The notes: generated by a model not told the origin, from the sequence alone. Shown: positions 1 to 6,290, counted from the stretch's first letter. The stretch: 11,980 nucleotides of DNA from an uncultured Faecalibacterium sp. (GCA_934511465.1 CAKSWG010000044.1:1-11980); one strand, 5' to 3'. Program-made: numbers and translations.

Positions 1-611
1 GTGAACTTCTGCTTGTTGCCCTGCGGGGTGGGCTTGCGGCGGTTCTCGGTGTTCTTGGTGGAAGCCAGATCATCGTAGCGGGCATCGAAACGATCCACGT
101 TCATATCCACCGTACGGGTATCCACAGTCACCTGATTGTCCTCGCGGCGCACAGACACGGCCTGCGCGGGGGCAGCGGATGCCTTGGCGCCGGTCTCACG
201 GGCCAGCTCGCTGAGGGAAACGGTCTTTTCCTCGCGCTTCTTGTGCTGCTCGTTCTTTTTATCACTGTGCTTGTTGTTATTGTTATTATTCTGCTGGGCA
301 GGCTCGGCCTTCTTGGCAGCGGGCTGCTCCGGCTTCTTTTCGGCCTTGGGGGCCTCGGGCTTCTTCTCCGCCTTCTTCTCGGCAGCCTTGGGCTCTTCCT
401 TGGCAGCCTTGGCGCTGTTCAGGAACTCATCCAGATCGGCCACGCTGTTATCCTTGCTGAACTTCTCCAGCAGGTAGTTCAGTTCGTTCTCTTCCAGATT
501 GGAGCTGTTCTTCTTGCCGGTGCTGCCCATGGCGTTCAGCTCGTCCAGGACCTTCTTGGCAGAAAGGTTCAGGTCTTTTGCAAAGTCACTCACTTTATAT
601 TTTACGATCAT
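1..611 (-). CDS. infB: Translation initiation factor IF-2, N-terminal part (partial)
   Basis: IF-2 is the GTPase that brings initiator tRNA to the 30S subunit and promotes subunit joining. Only the first 203 codons are inside the window, so the GTPase domain is not visible. Residues 1-55 match the IF2_N fold, beginning MIVKYKVSDFAKDLNLSAKK. Residues from about 65 to 135 form a Lys/Ala/Glu/Pro-rich linker with a run of six Asn, as is usual for the poorly conserved IF-2 linker. The ATG at 609-611 overlaps the ylxQ stop as ATGA. AGGAGG lies at 621-626, nine bases upstream, and fixes the start. The last gene of the rimP-nusA-ylxR-ylxQ order is normally infB, which supports the call. The 4-base overlap suggests coupled translation with ylxQ. 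Confidence 0.93.
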   Translation of the reverse strand, partial: MIVKYKVSDFAKDLNLSAKKVLDELNAMGSTGKKNSSNLEENELNYLLEKFSKDNSVADLDEFLNSAKAAKEEPKAAEKKAEKKPEAPKAEKKPEQPAAKKAEPAQQNNNNNNKHSDKKNEQHKKREEKTVSLSELARETGAKASAAPAQAVSVRREDNQVTVDTRTVDMNVDRFDARYDDLASTKNTENRRKPTPQGNKQKF

Positions 612-985
612 TCGCTCATATCCTCCTCATTTTTGATTGCTCCGCAGTCCGCAAGGCGGTCAAAGCAGAGCTTTGCGAGGTTGCGGTCAGTCACCGCGTA
701 AACAGCCACAGGCTTGCGGCTGATGTCGGCCAGCTTATCCTGAGTAAGCGGCATGGTGATCACATCCACCAAGTCGCCCACAGAATAGTCGAGACGCTGC
801 ACGGTCTTGGCGCTGGCGTCGCTTGCCACCATCACCAGCCATGCCTTGCTTTTGACGCAGGCGTCTTCCACGGCGTCAAAGCCCATGGTCAGCGCGCCCG
901 CCTTGCGGCACAGGCTCAGCGCCTGAAACAGCGCTTCCTCCGGGGGCAGCTTGGGCTTTGCGGGGGCGTTATTCTTCTTTGCCAT
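608..985 (-). CDS. ylxQ: YlxQ, L7Ae/L30e-family RNA-binding protein
   Basis: This 125-residue protein belongs to the L7Ae/L30e/S12e family of kink-turn RNA binders. The family is often annotated as a ribosomal-protein-like YlxQ. The sequence shows the family features LSLCRKAGAL (residues 23-32) and LVMVASDASAKT (50-61), plus a lysine-rich N-terminus. The reading frame stays open further upstream to 1060, but I chose ATG 983-985. It has AGGAGG at 992-997 six bases upstream, and the added N-terminal residues would be a shadow of ylxR. The first 17 bp overlap the end of ylxR, and its stop overlaps the infB start. Its cellular role in bacteria is not settled. Position in the nusA-infB operon suggests work on RNA or the ribosome. 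Confidence 0.9.
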   Translation of the reverse strand: MAKKNNAPAKPKLPPEEALFQALSLCRKAGALTMGFDAVEDACVKSKAWLVMVASDASAKTVQRLDYSVGDLVDVITMPLTQDKLADISRKPVAVYAVTDRNLAKLCFDRLADCGAIKNEEDMSE

Positions 986-1265
986 TGGCTGCCTCCTTTG
1001 CGGCTTCGGCCAGCTGTGCGGCCAATGCCTCGTACACTTCGGCGGGAACCGGCTGCTCAAAGCAGCGCTCCAGCGCCTTTTTCTTTTTTGCCTTGGTCAG
1101 GCAGTCGAGGCTGGGGCAGAGATATGCCCCGCGGCCCGGCTTTTTGCCTACCAGATCGATGCTGATCTCTCCGCTGGGTGCACGCACCACACGCACCAGC
1201 TCCTTTTTGGGGCGGCTGGTCATGCATCCGATGCACTGGCGGGAAGGGATCTTTTTCTGTGCCAT
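969..1265 (-). CDS. ylxR: YlxR family RNA-binding protein (DUF448)
   Basis: This is a small basic protein of 98 residues. The family signature is plain: RQCIGC at residues 9-14, a GRGAYLC block at 44-50 and the nearby DCLTKAKKKKAL segment. Cysteines 11, 14, 50 and 55 could form a metal or structural cluster. YlxR proteins bind RNA. Work in Bacillus proposed a role as an RNase P modulator (named RnpM), which I recall and cannot check here. AAGGAGG at 1274-1280 sits eight bases before the ATG at 1263-1265. The gene follows nusA by 33 bp and overlaps ylxQ by 17 bp, the normal operon order in Firmicutes. Confidence 0.93.
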   Translation of the reverse strand: MAQKKIPSRQCIGCMTSRPKKELVRVVRAPSGEISIDLVGKKPGRGAYLCPSLDCLTKAKKKKALERCFEQPVPAEVYEALAAQLAEAAKEAANGKEE

Positions 1266-1298
1266 CCGGTTTCCCTCCTTTGGCCATCTGCGCCGCAG

Positions 1299-2405
1299 TT
1301 ACTCGGCGTCGGTCTCGGTTTCCTTCTTGGGTTCTTCCTCACCGTAGTAGCCGCTCTCGGGGCGGATATCGATGTTGTAGCCGGTCAGACGGGCGCACAG
1401 GCGGGCGTTCTGGCCCTTGTTGCCGATGGCAAGGCTCAGCTGCTGGTCGGGCACGGTGACGCGGCAGGAACGGGTCTCGCCGGGCAGCAGCTCCACCTTG
1501 ACCACCTTGGCAGGGCTCAGGGCTGCGGAGATGAACTCGGAGATATCCTCGCTCCACTTGACGATATCGATCTTTTCACCGCCCAGCTTCTCGACCACAG
1601 CAGCCACGCGGGCACCGTGCTCACCGATGCAGGCAGAAACGGGGTTGACGTTGGCATCCTTGCTCCACACAGCCATCTTGGTGCGTGCACCGGCCTCGCG
1701 GCTGATGGCCTTGACCTCCACAGTGCCGTCAAAAATTTCGGGCACTTCCAGCTCAAACAGGCGCTTGACAAGGCCGGGGTGGGTGCGGCTGATCATAACG
1801 CGGGGGCCGCGCTCAGTGCTGACGACATCCACAACGTAGACCTGCAGGGTCTGGCCCTCGGTGTACACCTCGCCGGGCACCTGCTCGTTGCGGGGCAGGA
1901 TGGCTTCGCCGCCCTTGCCCAGATCCAGAGCCACGATGCCCTTCTCGGGGTCAACGCGGGTAACGGTGGCCTGCACGATGTCGTGTGCACGGGACTGGAT
2001 CTCGCTGAGCTGCTGGCTGCGCTCGGCCTCGCGGATGCCCTGACGGATGACATGCTTTGCAGTCTGTGCAGCAATGCGGCCAAAGTCCTTGGTCTTGAGC
2101 GGGGTGATGATGCGGTCGCCCACCTCGTAGGTCTTGCGGATCTTCTGTGCCTCGGTGATGCCGATTTCAGAATGCTCGTCGTACCAGTCCTCATCGGCCA
2201 CAACGTCCTGGATCAGGGCCACATCAAAGCGGCCTGCGGCGGGGTCGATATCCACCTTCACATGGTCTTCCTCCACCTCATAGTTCTTCTTGACGGCAAT
2301 GATGATGGCCGCCTTGATCTTCTCGATCAGGTACTCTGCGGTGATGCCGCGCTCATGCTCCAGCATGGAGAGAGCTTCAAAAAATTCATTGTTCGCTGCT
2401 GCCAT
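1299..2405 (-). CDS. nusA: Transcription elongation/termination factor NusA
   Basis: NusA binds RNA polymerase and nascent RNA and modulates pausing, intrinsic termination and antitermination. The protein has 368 residues, the size usual in Bacillus and Clostridia, and lacks the C-terminal acidic repeats of E. coli NusA. Domains in order: polymerase-binding N-terminal domain (about 1-130); S1 domain (about 140-206, with HDIVQATVTRVDPEKGIVAL); KH1 with the helix-turn motif NPVSACIGEHGARV (254-267); KH2 with DQQLSLAIGNKGQNARL (320-336); and an acidic tail. NPVSAC replaces the more common DPVGAC, a mild variant. AGGAGG at 2416-2421 lies ten bases before the ATG. The gene follows rimP by 29 bp. 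Its product may feed back on the leader hairpin upstream of rimP. Confidence 0.97.
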   Translation of the reverse strand: MAAANNEFFEALSMLEHERGITAEYLIEKIKAAIIIAVKKNYEVEEDHVKVDIDPAAGRFDVALIQDVVADEDWYDEHSEIGITEAQKIRKTYEVGDRIITPLKTKDFGRIAAQTAKHVIRQGIREAERSQQLSEIQSRAHDIVQATVTRVDPEKGIVALDLGKGGEAILPRNEQVPGEVYTEGQTLQVYVVDVVSTERGPRVMISRTHPGLVKRLFELEVPEIFDGTVEVKAISREAGARTKMAVWSKDANVNPVSACIGEHGARVAAVVEKLGGEKIDIVKWSEDISEFISAALSPAKVVKVELLPGETRSCRVTVPDQQLSLAIGNKGQNARLCARLTGYNIDIRPESGYYGEEEPKKETETDAE

Positions 2406-2434
2406 TTTTCGGGTTCCTCCTGTAATTTACTCTC

Positions 2435-2929
2435 TTATCTATGTTCATCAAACAGGTCTTCGTCGTCGCACAGGTTCACGCTGGACGCGGCGTTCGCCTC
2501 AAAGGTGACGGGGCCGTTTTCGGTTTCCACCGTGACGGTGCTGCCCTCGCGGCCTGCCAGAATGCCGGCAAACTCGCGCACGCCGGCGGCGTTCGGGCGG
2601 ATGAGCTTTACCCGGACTTTCTGGCCCTTGAGGGCTTCGTAGTGCTCCGGGCGGGTCAGCCTGCGGCCAAGGCCGGGGCTGCCCACTTCCAGATAATAGC
2701 TCTGGTCGATGGGGTCTGCCTCATCCAGAATGGGGTCCAGCGCATGGGAGACATCCGCGCAGGTGTCAGTATCCATGGTGCCGTCCTTGTCGATGAGCAC
2801 GCGGAGATACCAGTCCGGACCTTCCTTTTCAAAAACCACGTCCCACAGGCGCAGGCCCATGCCCTCCACGGTGGGGCGGACAAGCGCTTCGACTCTCTGG
2901 GCGGTGTTGCCGCCAGACTGCTTCGCCAT
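2435..2929 (-). CDS. rimP: Ribosome maturation factor RimP
   Basis: RimP helps late assembly of the 30S subunit. The 164-residue product shows the N-terminal alpha/beta domain followed by the family signature YYLEVGSPGLGRRL (residues 78-91). A C-terminal SH3-like domain with KGQKVRVKLI (101-110) follows. The frame is open seven codons further upstream, but ATG 2927-2929 is preferred. GGAGG at 2936-2940 is six bases upstream, and MAKQSGG fits a natural start. It is the first gene of the operon, with a promoter at 3004-3032 and a leader of roughly 70 nt that contains a 12-bp hairpin. In Bacillus the orthologue is also known as ylxS. Confidence 0.95.
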   Translation of the reverse strand: MAKQSGGNTAQRVEALVRPTVEGMGLRLWDVVFEKEGPDWYLRVLIDKDGTMDTDTCADVSHALDPILDEADPIDQSYYLEVGSPGLGRRLTRPEHYEALKGQKVRVKLIRPNAAGVREFAGILAGREGSTVTVETENGPVTFEANAASSVNLCDDEDLFDEHR

Positions 2930-2950
2930 AAAAAACCTCCATACAAACAA

Positions 2951-2978
2951 GAAACGCGGACCTTGCGGCCCACGTTTC
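2951..2978 (-). promoter_or_regulatory. Leader hairpin of the rimP-nusA operon, possible NusA-dependent attenuator
   Basis: On the transcribed minus strand the arms GAAACGTGGGCC and GGTCCGCGTTTC pair over 12 bp with two G-U pairs, closed by a GCAA (GNRA) loop. The next ten bases, 2950 down to 2941, read TTGTTTGTAT, an interrupted U-rich stretch. The element lies between the operon promoter and the rimP ribosome binding site. A stem with a broken U-tract is what is expected of a weak terminator that depends on NusA. In B. subtilis the rimP(ylxS)-nusA leader is reported to be autoregulated by NusA-dependent termination. That it does so here is inference. Confidence 0.55.
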
Positions 2979-3003
2979 AGGTTAAACTATATCGTACTAC
3001 TAG

Positions 3004-3032
3004 AATATACCATACATCCCGCGATTATGCAA
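3004..3032 (-). promoter_or_regulatory. Promoter of the rimP-nusA-ylxR-ylxQ-infB operon
   Basis: On the minus strand a -10 box TATATT (3004-3009) is preceded by TGG, giving an extended -10. A 17-bp spacer separates it from TTGCAT (3027-3032) as the -35 box. Transcription would start near 2997. The -35 match is weak, and the extended -10 compensates. The promoter lies directly behind the aminopeptidase stop. I see no clear intrinsic terminator between the two, so some read-through from the aminopeptidase gene is possible. Confidence 0.7.
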
Positions 3033-3066
3033 GCATTTTCGCAGATTTTTTTCGCCGCAGAGTCTT

Positions 3067-4308
3067 TTACAGCACCCAGACGCCGTCCCGGAACAGCTCC
3101 ACGGTGCAGCCATCGCGGCATTTGCCGGTGATATGGCTGTCCTCGGCACCGATCATCACATCCTCATGCAGATGCGACTGGTTCATGCCGCGGGCCAACA
3201 GCTCCTCTTTGGAAAGCGCCGTACCGCCCTTCGTGGTGCCGGGATAGCTGGCACCAAAGGCGATATGACAGGCAGCGTTCTCGTCAAACAGGGTGCTGTA
3301 GAACAGCTTTCCGCTGCGGTTGATGGGGCTGCTTGCAGGCACCAGTGCTACCTCGCCGATGCTACGGGAGCCCTCATCCCCGTCCAGCAGACGGCCCAGC
3401 AGCAGCTGTCCCTGTTCGGCGTGGTAGTCCACCACCCGGCCCTTCTTAAAGGTGACGCGGAAGTTCTTGATAAGCTGGCCGTTGAACACATAGGGCTTGG
3501 TGCCATAGACGACACCCTCCACCTTATCTTTATGGGGTGCAGTGAACACCTCTTCCGTCGGGATGTTGGGCAGGAACACCACACCCTTTTCACTCTTGCT
3601 GGCGGCGCTCTCCCACACAGCCTGATCCGCAAGACCCACGGTCAGGTCGGTTCCGTTGCTGCTTTCAAAATGCACGCTTTCCAGATCCAGCGCGTTCATT
3701 TTGTCGCGCAGGGCAGAGAGCCGCTCCATATGGGCCTGCCACTCGCCCACCGGGTCGCCGCCGGTGACCCGGCAGACGTCAAAGATCAGCTTCCACAAAG
3801 CTTCCATGGCGGCGTCTGCGTCCAGCTCCGGGAAGATCTTCTTTGCCCACGGCACGCTGGGCAGGGCCGCAATGGACCACTGCACCCGGTCGTTCATGGT
3901 GTATTCCTGCCACTCTTCCATAAAGGCGCGGCGGGCGGCATTTACCCGGCTGATCTTGTTGCCATCCAATCCGGCATACAGCTCCGGGTCGTCCGCAATG
4001 AGGTGCAGCACACACACGCCGCCCTCGCTTTCAGCATAGTCGAGATAGCGGCGCAGCTGCCATGGCTTGTGGTCGGTCAGCGCTTCCTCGCTGCCCAGCT
4101 CCATGCGGGCGCGGGCCACAGCGTCATCGCTCCAGTTCACCTGCACATCCCGGGCACCGGCTTCGTAGGCGCTGCGCACGCACAGCCGCGCCAGCGGCGC
4201 GCCCTCCAGCGGGCAGTTGATGATGAGGGTCTGCCCGGGCTGCGGGTTCACTCCCACCCGGACGATGAAATCGGCATATTTTTTCAGCAGTTCGTCAAAG
4301 TTTTCCAC
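3067..4308 (-). CDS. M29-family metallo-aminopeptidase
   Basis: The 413-residue product matches the thermophilic-type (M29) aminopeptidases such as AmpS and PepS. These are cytosolic, dinuclear-metal enzymes that remove N-terminal residues from peptides. The expected ligands appear at spacing that agrees with the known structures: Glu253 in PNIPTEEVFTAPH, Glu319 in SIGEVALVP, His348 in ACHIAFG, and His381 and Asp383 in SHLHEDVMIG. There is no signal peptide. The start is a GTG at 4306-4308, with AGGAGG at 4316-4321 seven bases upstream. No better ATG is near. The gene stands alone with its own promoter and is followed 35 bp later by the rimP operon promoter. The exact substrate range cannot be read from the sequence. 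Confidence 0.93.
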   Translation of the reverse strand: MENFDELLKKYADFIVRVGVNPQPGQTLIINCPLEGAPLARLCVRSAYEAGARDVQVNWSDDAVARARMELGSEEALTDHKPWQLRRYLDYAESEGGVCVLHLIADDPELYAGLDGNKISRVNAARRAFMEEWQEYTMNDRVQWSIAALPSVPWAKKIFPELDADAAMEALWKLIFDVCRVTGGDPVGEWQAHMERLSALRDKMNALDLESVHFESSNGTDLTVGLADQAVWESAASKSEKGVVFLPNIPTEEVFTAPHKDKVEGVVYGTKPYVFNGQLIKNFRVTFKKGRVVDYHAEQGQLLLGRLLDGDEGSRSIGEVALVPASSPINRSGKLFYSTLFDENAACHIAFGASYPGTTKGGTALSKEELLARGMNQSHLHEDVMIGAEDSHITGKCRDGCTVELFRDGVWVL

Positions 4309-4352
4309 GGTAGAACCTCCTGCGGTGCAAAAATCATGTTTTTCTGTTTTTC

Positions 4353-4381
4353 AGTATACCCGGTACAAGCCGTTCTGTCCA
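4353..4381 (-). promoter_or_regulatory. Aminopeptidase promoter
   Basis: On the minus strand TGGACA (4376-4381, five of six consensus) and TATACT (4353-4358, five of six) are separated by exactly 17 bp. Transcription would start near 4346, leaving a leader of about 38 nt before the GTG start at 4308. The -35 box touches the U-tract of the terminator at 4381-4433, so the unit is insulated from transcription arriving from glyS or the antisense RNA. Confidence 0.75.
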
Positions 4382-4433
4382 GTAAAAAGAAAACAGACAC
4401 CTCCCGCTGTTGAAAAAGCAGGAAACGTCTGTT
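4381..4433 (-). terminator. Intrinsic terminator at the left boundary of the small-peptide module
   Basis: On the minus strand the arms 4418-4433 and 4392-4407 form an unbroken 16-bp stem with four G-U pairs and a 10-nt loop. The next bases read TTTCTTTTTACTG. This should stop minus-strand transcripts coming from glyS or from the antisense RNA before they reach the aminopeptidase promoter. The loop (4408-4417) also holds the -35 box of the plus-strand promoter at 4410-4438. Confidence 0.75.
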
Positions 4434-4438
4434 ATACT
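4410..4438 (+). promoter_or_regulatory. Promoter of the small hydrophobic peptide gene
   Basis: TTGAAA (4410-4415) and TATACT (4433-4438) are 17 bp apart, each five of six consensus. A TGT just before the -10 makes an extended -10. The expected start site is 4445-4447, so the mRNA begins with GAGAGTGCTG. The -35 box is in the loop and the -10 box directly outside the stem of the minus-strand terminator hairpin. Confidence 0.8.
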
Positions 4439-4492
4439 GTCTTTTGAGAGTGCTGTCTACATACGGCAGGCGGTCTATGCCTTTTCGGCCCT

Positions 4493-4530
4493 GCGTCGGG
4501 AAGGCGAACATTTTTGTCGTACCCCGACGC
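4493..4530 (+). promoter_or_regulatory. Hairpin in the 5' UTR of the small-peptide mRNA
   Basis: GCGTCGGG (4493-4500) pairs with CCCGACGC (4523-4530) over 8 perfect bp, ending ten bases before the ribosome binding site. In a competing fold ACCCC (4521-4525) can pair with GGGGT (4543-4547) inside the ribosome binding site. This would give a simple on/off choice for translation. The stem is seen in the sequence. The switch is inference. Confidence 0.45.
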
Positions 4531-4555
4531 TTTGCAGCGAAGGGGGTGATGCTTC

Positions 4556-4654
4556 ATGACGCTTTTAGAAACTCTGGCTCTGCTCACATTGCTTGCAACC
4601 GTGAGCTTTGGCATTTTCGATATCGCGTGGAAGATTTTCAATAACAAAAAATGA
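4556..4654 (+). CDS. Small hydrophobic peptide, putative type I toxin (TxpA/BsrG/Hol-Tox-like)
   Basis: The 32-codon frame starts ATG 4556-4558 and ends TGA 4652-4654. The peptide opens MTLLETLALL, has one likely membrane helix over about residues 3-24, and ends with Trp25, Lys26 and a NNKK tail. The opening M-T-x-x-E-[ST]-L pattern and the Lys-rich end resemble the Bacillus toxins BsrG and TxpA and the Hol-Tox group. This is from memory and not a search result. AAGGGGGTGAT at 4540-4550 is a strong ribosome binding site five bases upstream. The gene has its own promoter (4410-4438), a 5' UTR of about 110 nt, and an antisense RNA across its 3' end. It probably acts at the membrane when over-expressed. 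A non-toxic small membrane peptide is the main alternative. Confidence 0.75.
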   Translation: MTLLETLALLTLLATVSFGIFDIAWKIFNNKK

Positions 4655-4740
4655 CCGCCCTCAGCGTCCAAACCTGAGCGGTCATCTTTTGATTATCGCG
4701 CCGGAAAGGTACTGACCGTTTGCCAGACAGCACTTTCTTT
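4645..4740 (-). ncRNA. Antisense RNA, putative type I antitoxin
   Basis: A promoter at 4747-4775 on the minus strand predicts a start near 4740. A hairpin plus T6 predicts an end near 4645. The RNA would be about 95 nt and fully complementary to the 3' part of the small-peptide mRNA, including its last codons and stop. Convergent 3' overlap of this kind is the arrangement of txpA/RatA and bsrG/SR4 in B. subtilis, where duplex formation leads to RNase III cleavage and, for SR4, translation inhibition. Its 5' part copies the 5' end of the toxin mRNA, so it could also compete with the end-to-end pairing. No expression data are available here. Confidence 0.7.
4646..4685 (-). terminator. Terminator of the antisense RNA
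   Basis: ATGACCGC (4651-4658) pairs with GCGGTCAT (4678-4685) and TCAG (4661-4664) with CTGA (4674-4677), a 12-bp stem with a 2-nt bulge and a 9-nt loop. On the minus strand it is followed directly by TTTTTT (4651-4646). The stem contains the TGA stop of the small peptide. On the plus strand the same hairpin is followed by CTTTTG (4686-4691), so it may also end a fraction of the peptide mRNA early. Confidence 0.8.
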
Positions 4741-4746
4741 ATTTGT

Positions 4747-4775
4747 ATTATAGCACAGCCCCGCCGAAATTGCAA
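4747..4775 (-). promoter_or_regulatory. Promoter of the antisense RNA
   Basis: On the minus strand a perfect TATAAT (4747-4752) is preceded by TGC (extended -10). It lies 17 bp from TTGCAA (4770-4775). It is the best -10 box in the window, which suits an antitoxin RNA made in excess. The -35 box lies in the loop of the plus-strand terminator hairpin 4755-4787. Confidence 0.8.
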
Positions 4776-4792
4776 CGGCGGGGCTGTTTTTT
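4755..4792 (+). terminator. Intrinsic terminator of the small-peptide mRNA
   Basis: ACAGCCCCGCCG (4755-4766) pairs with CGGCGGGGCTGT (4776-4787) over 12 perfect, mostly G-C pairs. The loop has 9 nt and TTTTTT (4787-4792) follows. It is a strong terminator on the plus strand. It closes the peptide transcript, giving an mRNA of about 347 nt. On the minus strand there is no T-run after the stem, so glyS is not stopped here and may run to the terminators at 4646 or 4381. Confidence 0.85.
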
Positions 4793-4814
4793 ATCGCCTG
4801 AAAGCGAATTTTTC

Positions 4815-6236
4815 TCAGAACTCGATCTTGCTCTCGATATAAGCTTTCAGCTCGGAGATGGGCATACGCACCTGCTCCATGGTGTCGCGGTCACGGACGG
4901 TGACGCAGTTGTCGGCAGCAATGCCCTTGGCCTCGTCGCCCACGGTGTCAAAGTCCACGGTGATGCAGTACGGGGTGCCGATCTCATCCTCGCGGCGGTA
5001 ACGCTTGCCGATGGAACCGGTATCGTCATAGTCCACCATGAAGTACTTGCTCAGCTCGTTGCGGATCTCCATGGCCTTGTCGCCCAGCTTCTTGCTCAGG
5101 GGCAGCACGGCGCACTTGTAGGGAGCCAGAGCCGGATGCAGGTGCAGCACGGTGCGGATATCCTCCTTGCCCTTGCTGTCGGTCAGGTGCTCCTCGTCGT
5201 AGGCCTCGCACAGGAAAGCCAGTGCCACGCGGTCGCAGCCCAGAGAAGGCTCAATGACATAGGGGATGTAGTGCTCGTTGGTCTCGCTGTCGAAGTACTC
5301 CAGACTCTTGCCGGAGGCCTCCTGATGGCGGGTCAGGTCGTAGTTGGTACGGTCTGCAATGCCCCACAGCTCGCCCCAGTCGGTGAACGGGAAGGCGTAT
5401 TCGATATCGGTGGTAGCGCGGCTGTAGAAGGCCAGCTCTGCGGGCTCGTGGTCACGCAGGCGCAGGTGCTCCTTCTTGATGCCAAGGCTCAGCAGCCAGT
5501 TCTCGCAGTAGTCCTTCCAGTAAGCGAACCAGTCCAGATCGGTGCCGGGCTTGCAGAAGAACTCGCACTCCATCTGCTCGAACTCGCGGGTGCGGAAGGT
5601 GAAGTTGCCCGGGGTGATCTCGTTGCGGAAGGCCTTACCCACCTGACACACGCCGAAAGGCAGCTTGCGGCGGGTGGTGCGCTGGATGTTGGCAAAGTTG
5701 ACAAAGATGCCCTGTGCGGTCTCGGGACGCAGATAGCAGGTGGAAGAGCTGTCCTCGGTGACGCCGATGGCGGTCTTGAACATCAGGTTGAACTTGCGGA
5801 TGGGGGTGAAGTCGTGCTTGCCGCACACCGGGCAGACGATGTCCTCGTGCTCTGCGATGAAGGCATCCATCTCGTCAAAGCTCATGGCATCCACATTCAC
5901 CTCGGGGTGCTCCTCACCGATCAGCTTGTCGGCGCGGTGGCGTGCCTTGCAGGCGCGGCAGTCCAGCAGGGGGTCCGAGAAGCTGGACACATGGCCGGTG
6001 GTCACCCAGGTCTGGGGGTTCATGATGATGGCCGCATCCAGACCCACATTATAGGGGCTCTCCTGCACGAATTTCTTCAGCCATGCCTTTTTGACATTGT
6101 TCTTGAACTCGACGCCCAGCGGGCCGTAGTCCCAGCTGTTGGCCAGACCGCCGTAGATCTCGGAACCGGGGAACACATAACCACGGTTCTTGCAGAGATT
6201 GACGATCATATCAAGGGTCTTTTCGCTCTGTTCCAT
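4815..6236 (-). CDS. glyS: Glycyl-tRNA synthetase, homodimeric class II type
   Basis: This enzyme charges tRNA-Gly with glycine. The 473-residue chain is the single-subunit type found in eukaryotes, archaea and some bacteria, not the alpha2-beta2 GlyQ/GlyS type. Class II motif 2 is seen at [19 protein letters not shown] (203-221), and motif 3 as [14 protein letters not shown] (329-342). CxxC pairs at Cys93/Cys96 and Cys135/Cys138 suggest a zinc site in the insertion. The anticodon-binding domain is the C-terminal part from about residue 365 ([22 protein letters not shown]). I chose ATG 6234-6236 with AAGGA at 6246-6250. The longer open frame upstream lacks family sequence. A promoter and structured leader precede it. 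No T-box is seen. Confidence 0.96.
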   Translation of the reverse strand: MEQSEKTLDMIVNLCKNRGYVFPGSEIYGGLANSWDYGPLGVEFKNNVKKAWLKKFVQESPYNVGLDAAIIMNPQTWVTTGHVSSFSDPLLDCRACKARHRADKLIGEEHPEVNVDAMSFDEMDAFIAEHEDIVCPVCGKHDFTPIRKFNLMFKTAIGVTEDSSSTCYLRPETAQGIFVNFANIQRTTRRKLPFGVCQVGKAFRNEITPGNFTFRTREFEQMECEFFCKPGTDLDWFAYWKDYCENWLLSLGIKKEHLRLRDHEPAELAFYSRATTDIEYAFPFTDWGELWGIADRTNYDLTRHQEASGKSLEYFDSETNEHYIPYVIEPSLGCDRVALAFLCEAYDEEHLTDSKGKEDIRTVLHLHPALAPYKCAVLPLSKKLGDKAMEIRNELSKYFMVDYDDTGSIGKRYRREDEIGTPYCITVDFDTVGDEAKGIAADNCVTVRDRDTMEQVRMPISELKAYIESKIEF

Positions 6237-6290
6237 TGTAGTACATCCTTTCCGTCCGCGGCTGGTTTGCCGTGTCGTTGTTGTATCGTT

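Larger units (their letters stand above)
4446..4737 (+). repeat. Inverted repeat joining the 5' and 3' ends of the small-peptide mRNA
   Basis: The first transcribed bases pair with a segment 240-290 nt downstream. Arm one, 4446-4458 with 4725-4737, gives 13 bp with one G-U. Arm two, 4465-4475 with 4714-4724, gives 11 bp with two G-U. A 6-nt bulge (4459-4464) lies on the 5' side only. The 24 bp therefore bracket the whole coding region. Pairing of mRNA ends is known in several type I toxin mRNAs, where it keeps the full-length message inactive. The 3' arm is also the template for the 5' end of the antisense RNA, so the antisense RNA begins with nearly the same sequence as the toxin mRNA. Confidence 0.75.

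Noticed and set aside
951..2642. A 563-codon open frame on the plus strand opposite nusA, ylxR and ylxQ
   Set aside because: It is a shadow frame of the same kind. The opposite strand holds a standard operon with ribosome binding sites and conserved domains.
3033..3066. Terminator after the aminopeptidase gene
   Set aside because: The CTGCG copies here are direct and not inverted, so no stem forms. The run of seven A on the minus strand is not a U-tract.
4444..4644. A 66-codon frame on the plus strand across the leader of the small-peptide gene
   Set aside because: It begins at about the transcription start with no room for a ribosome binding site. Its protein is of mixed basic composition, and it overlaps the better 32-codon frame in another phase.
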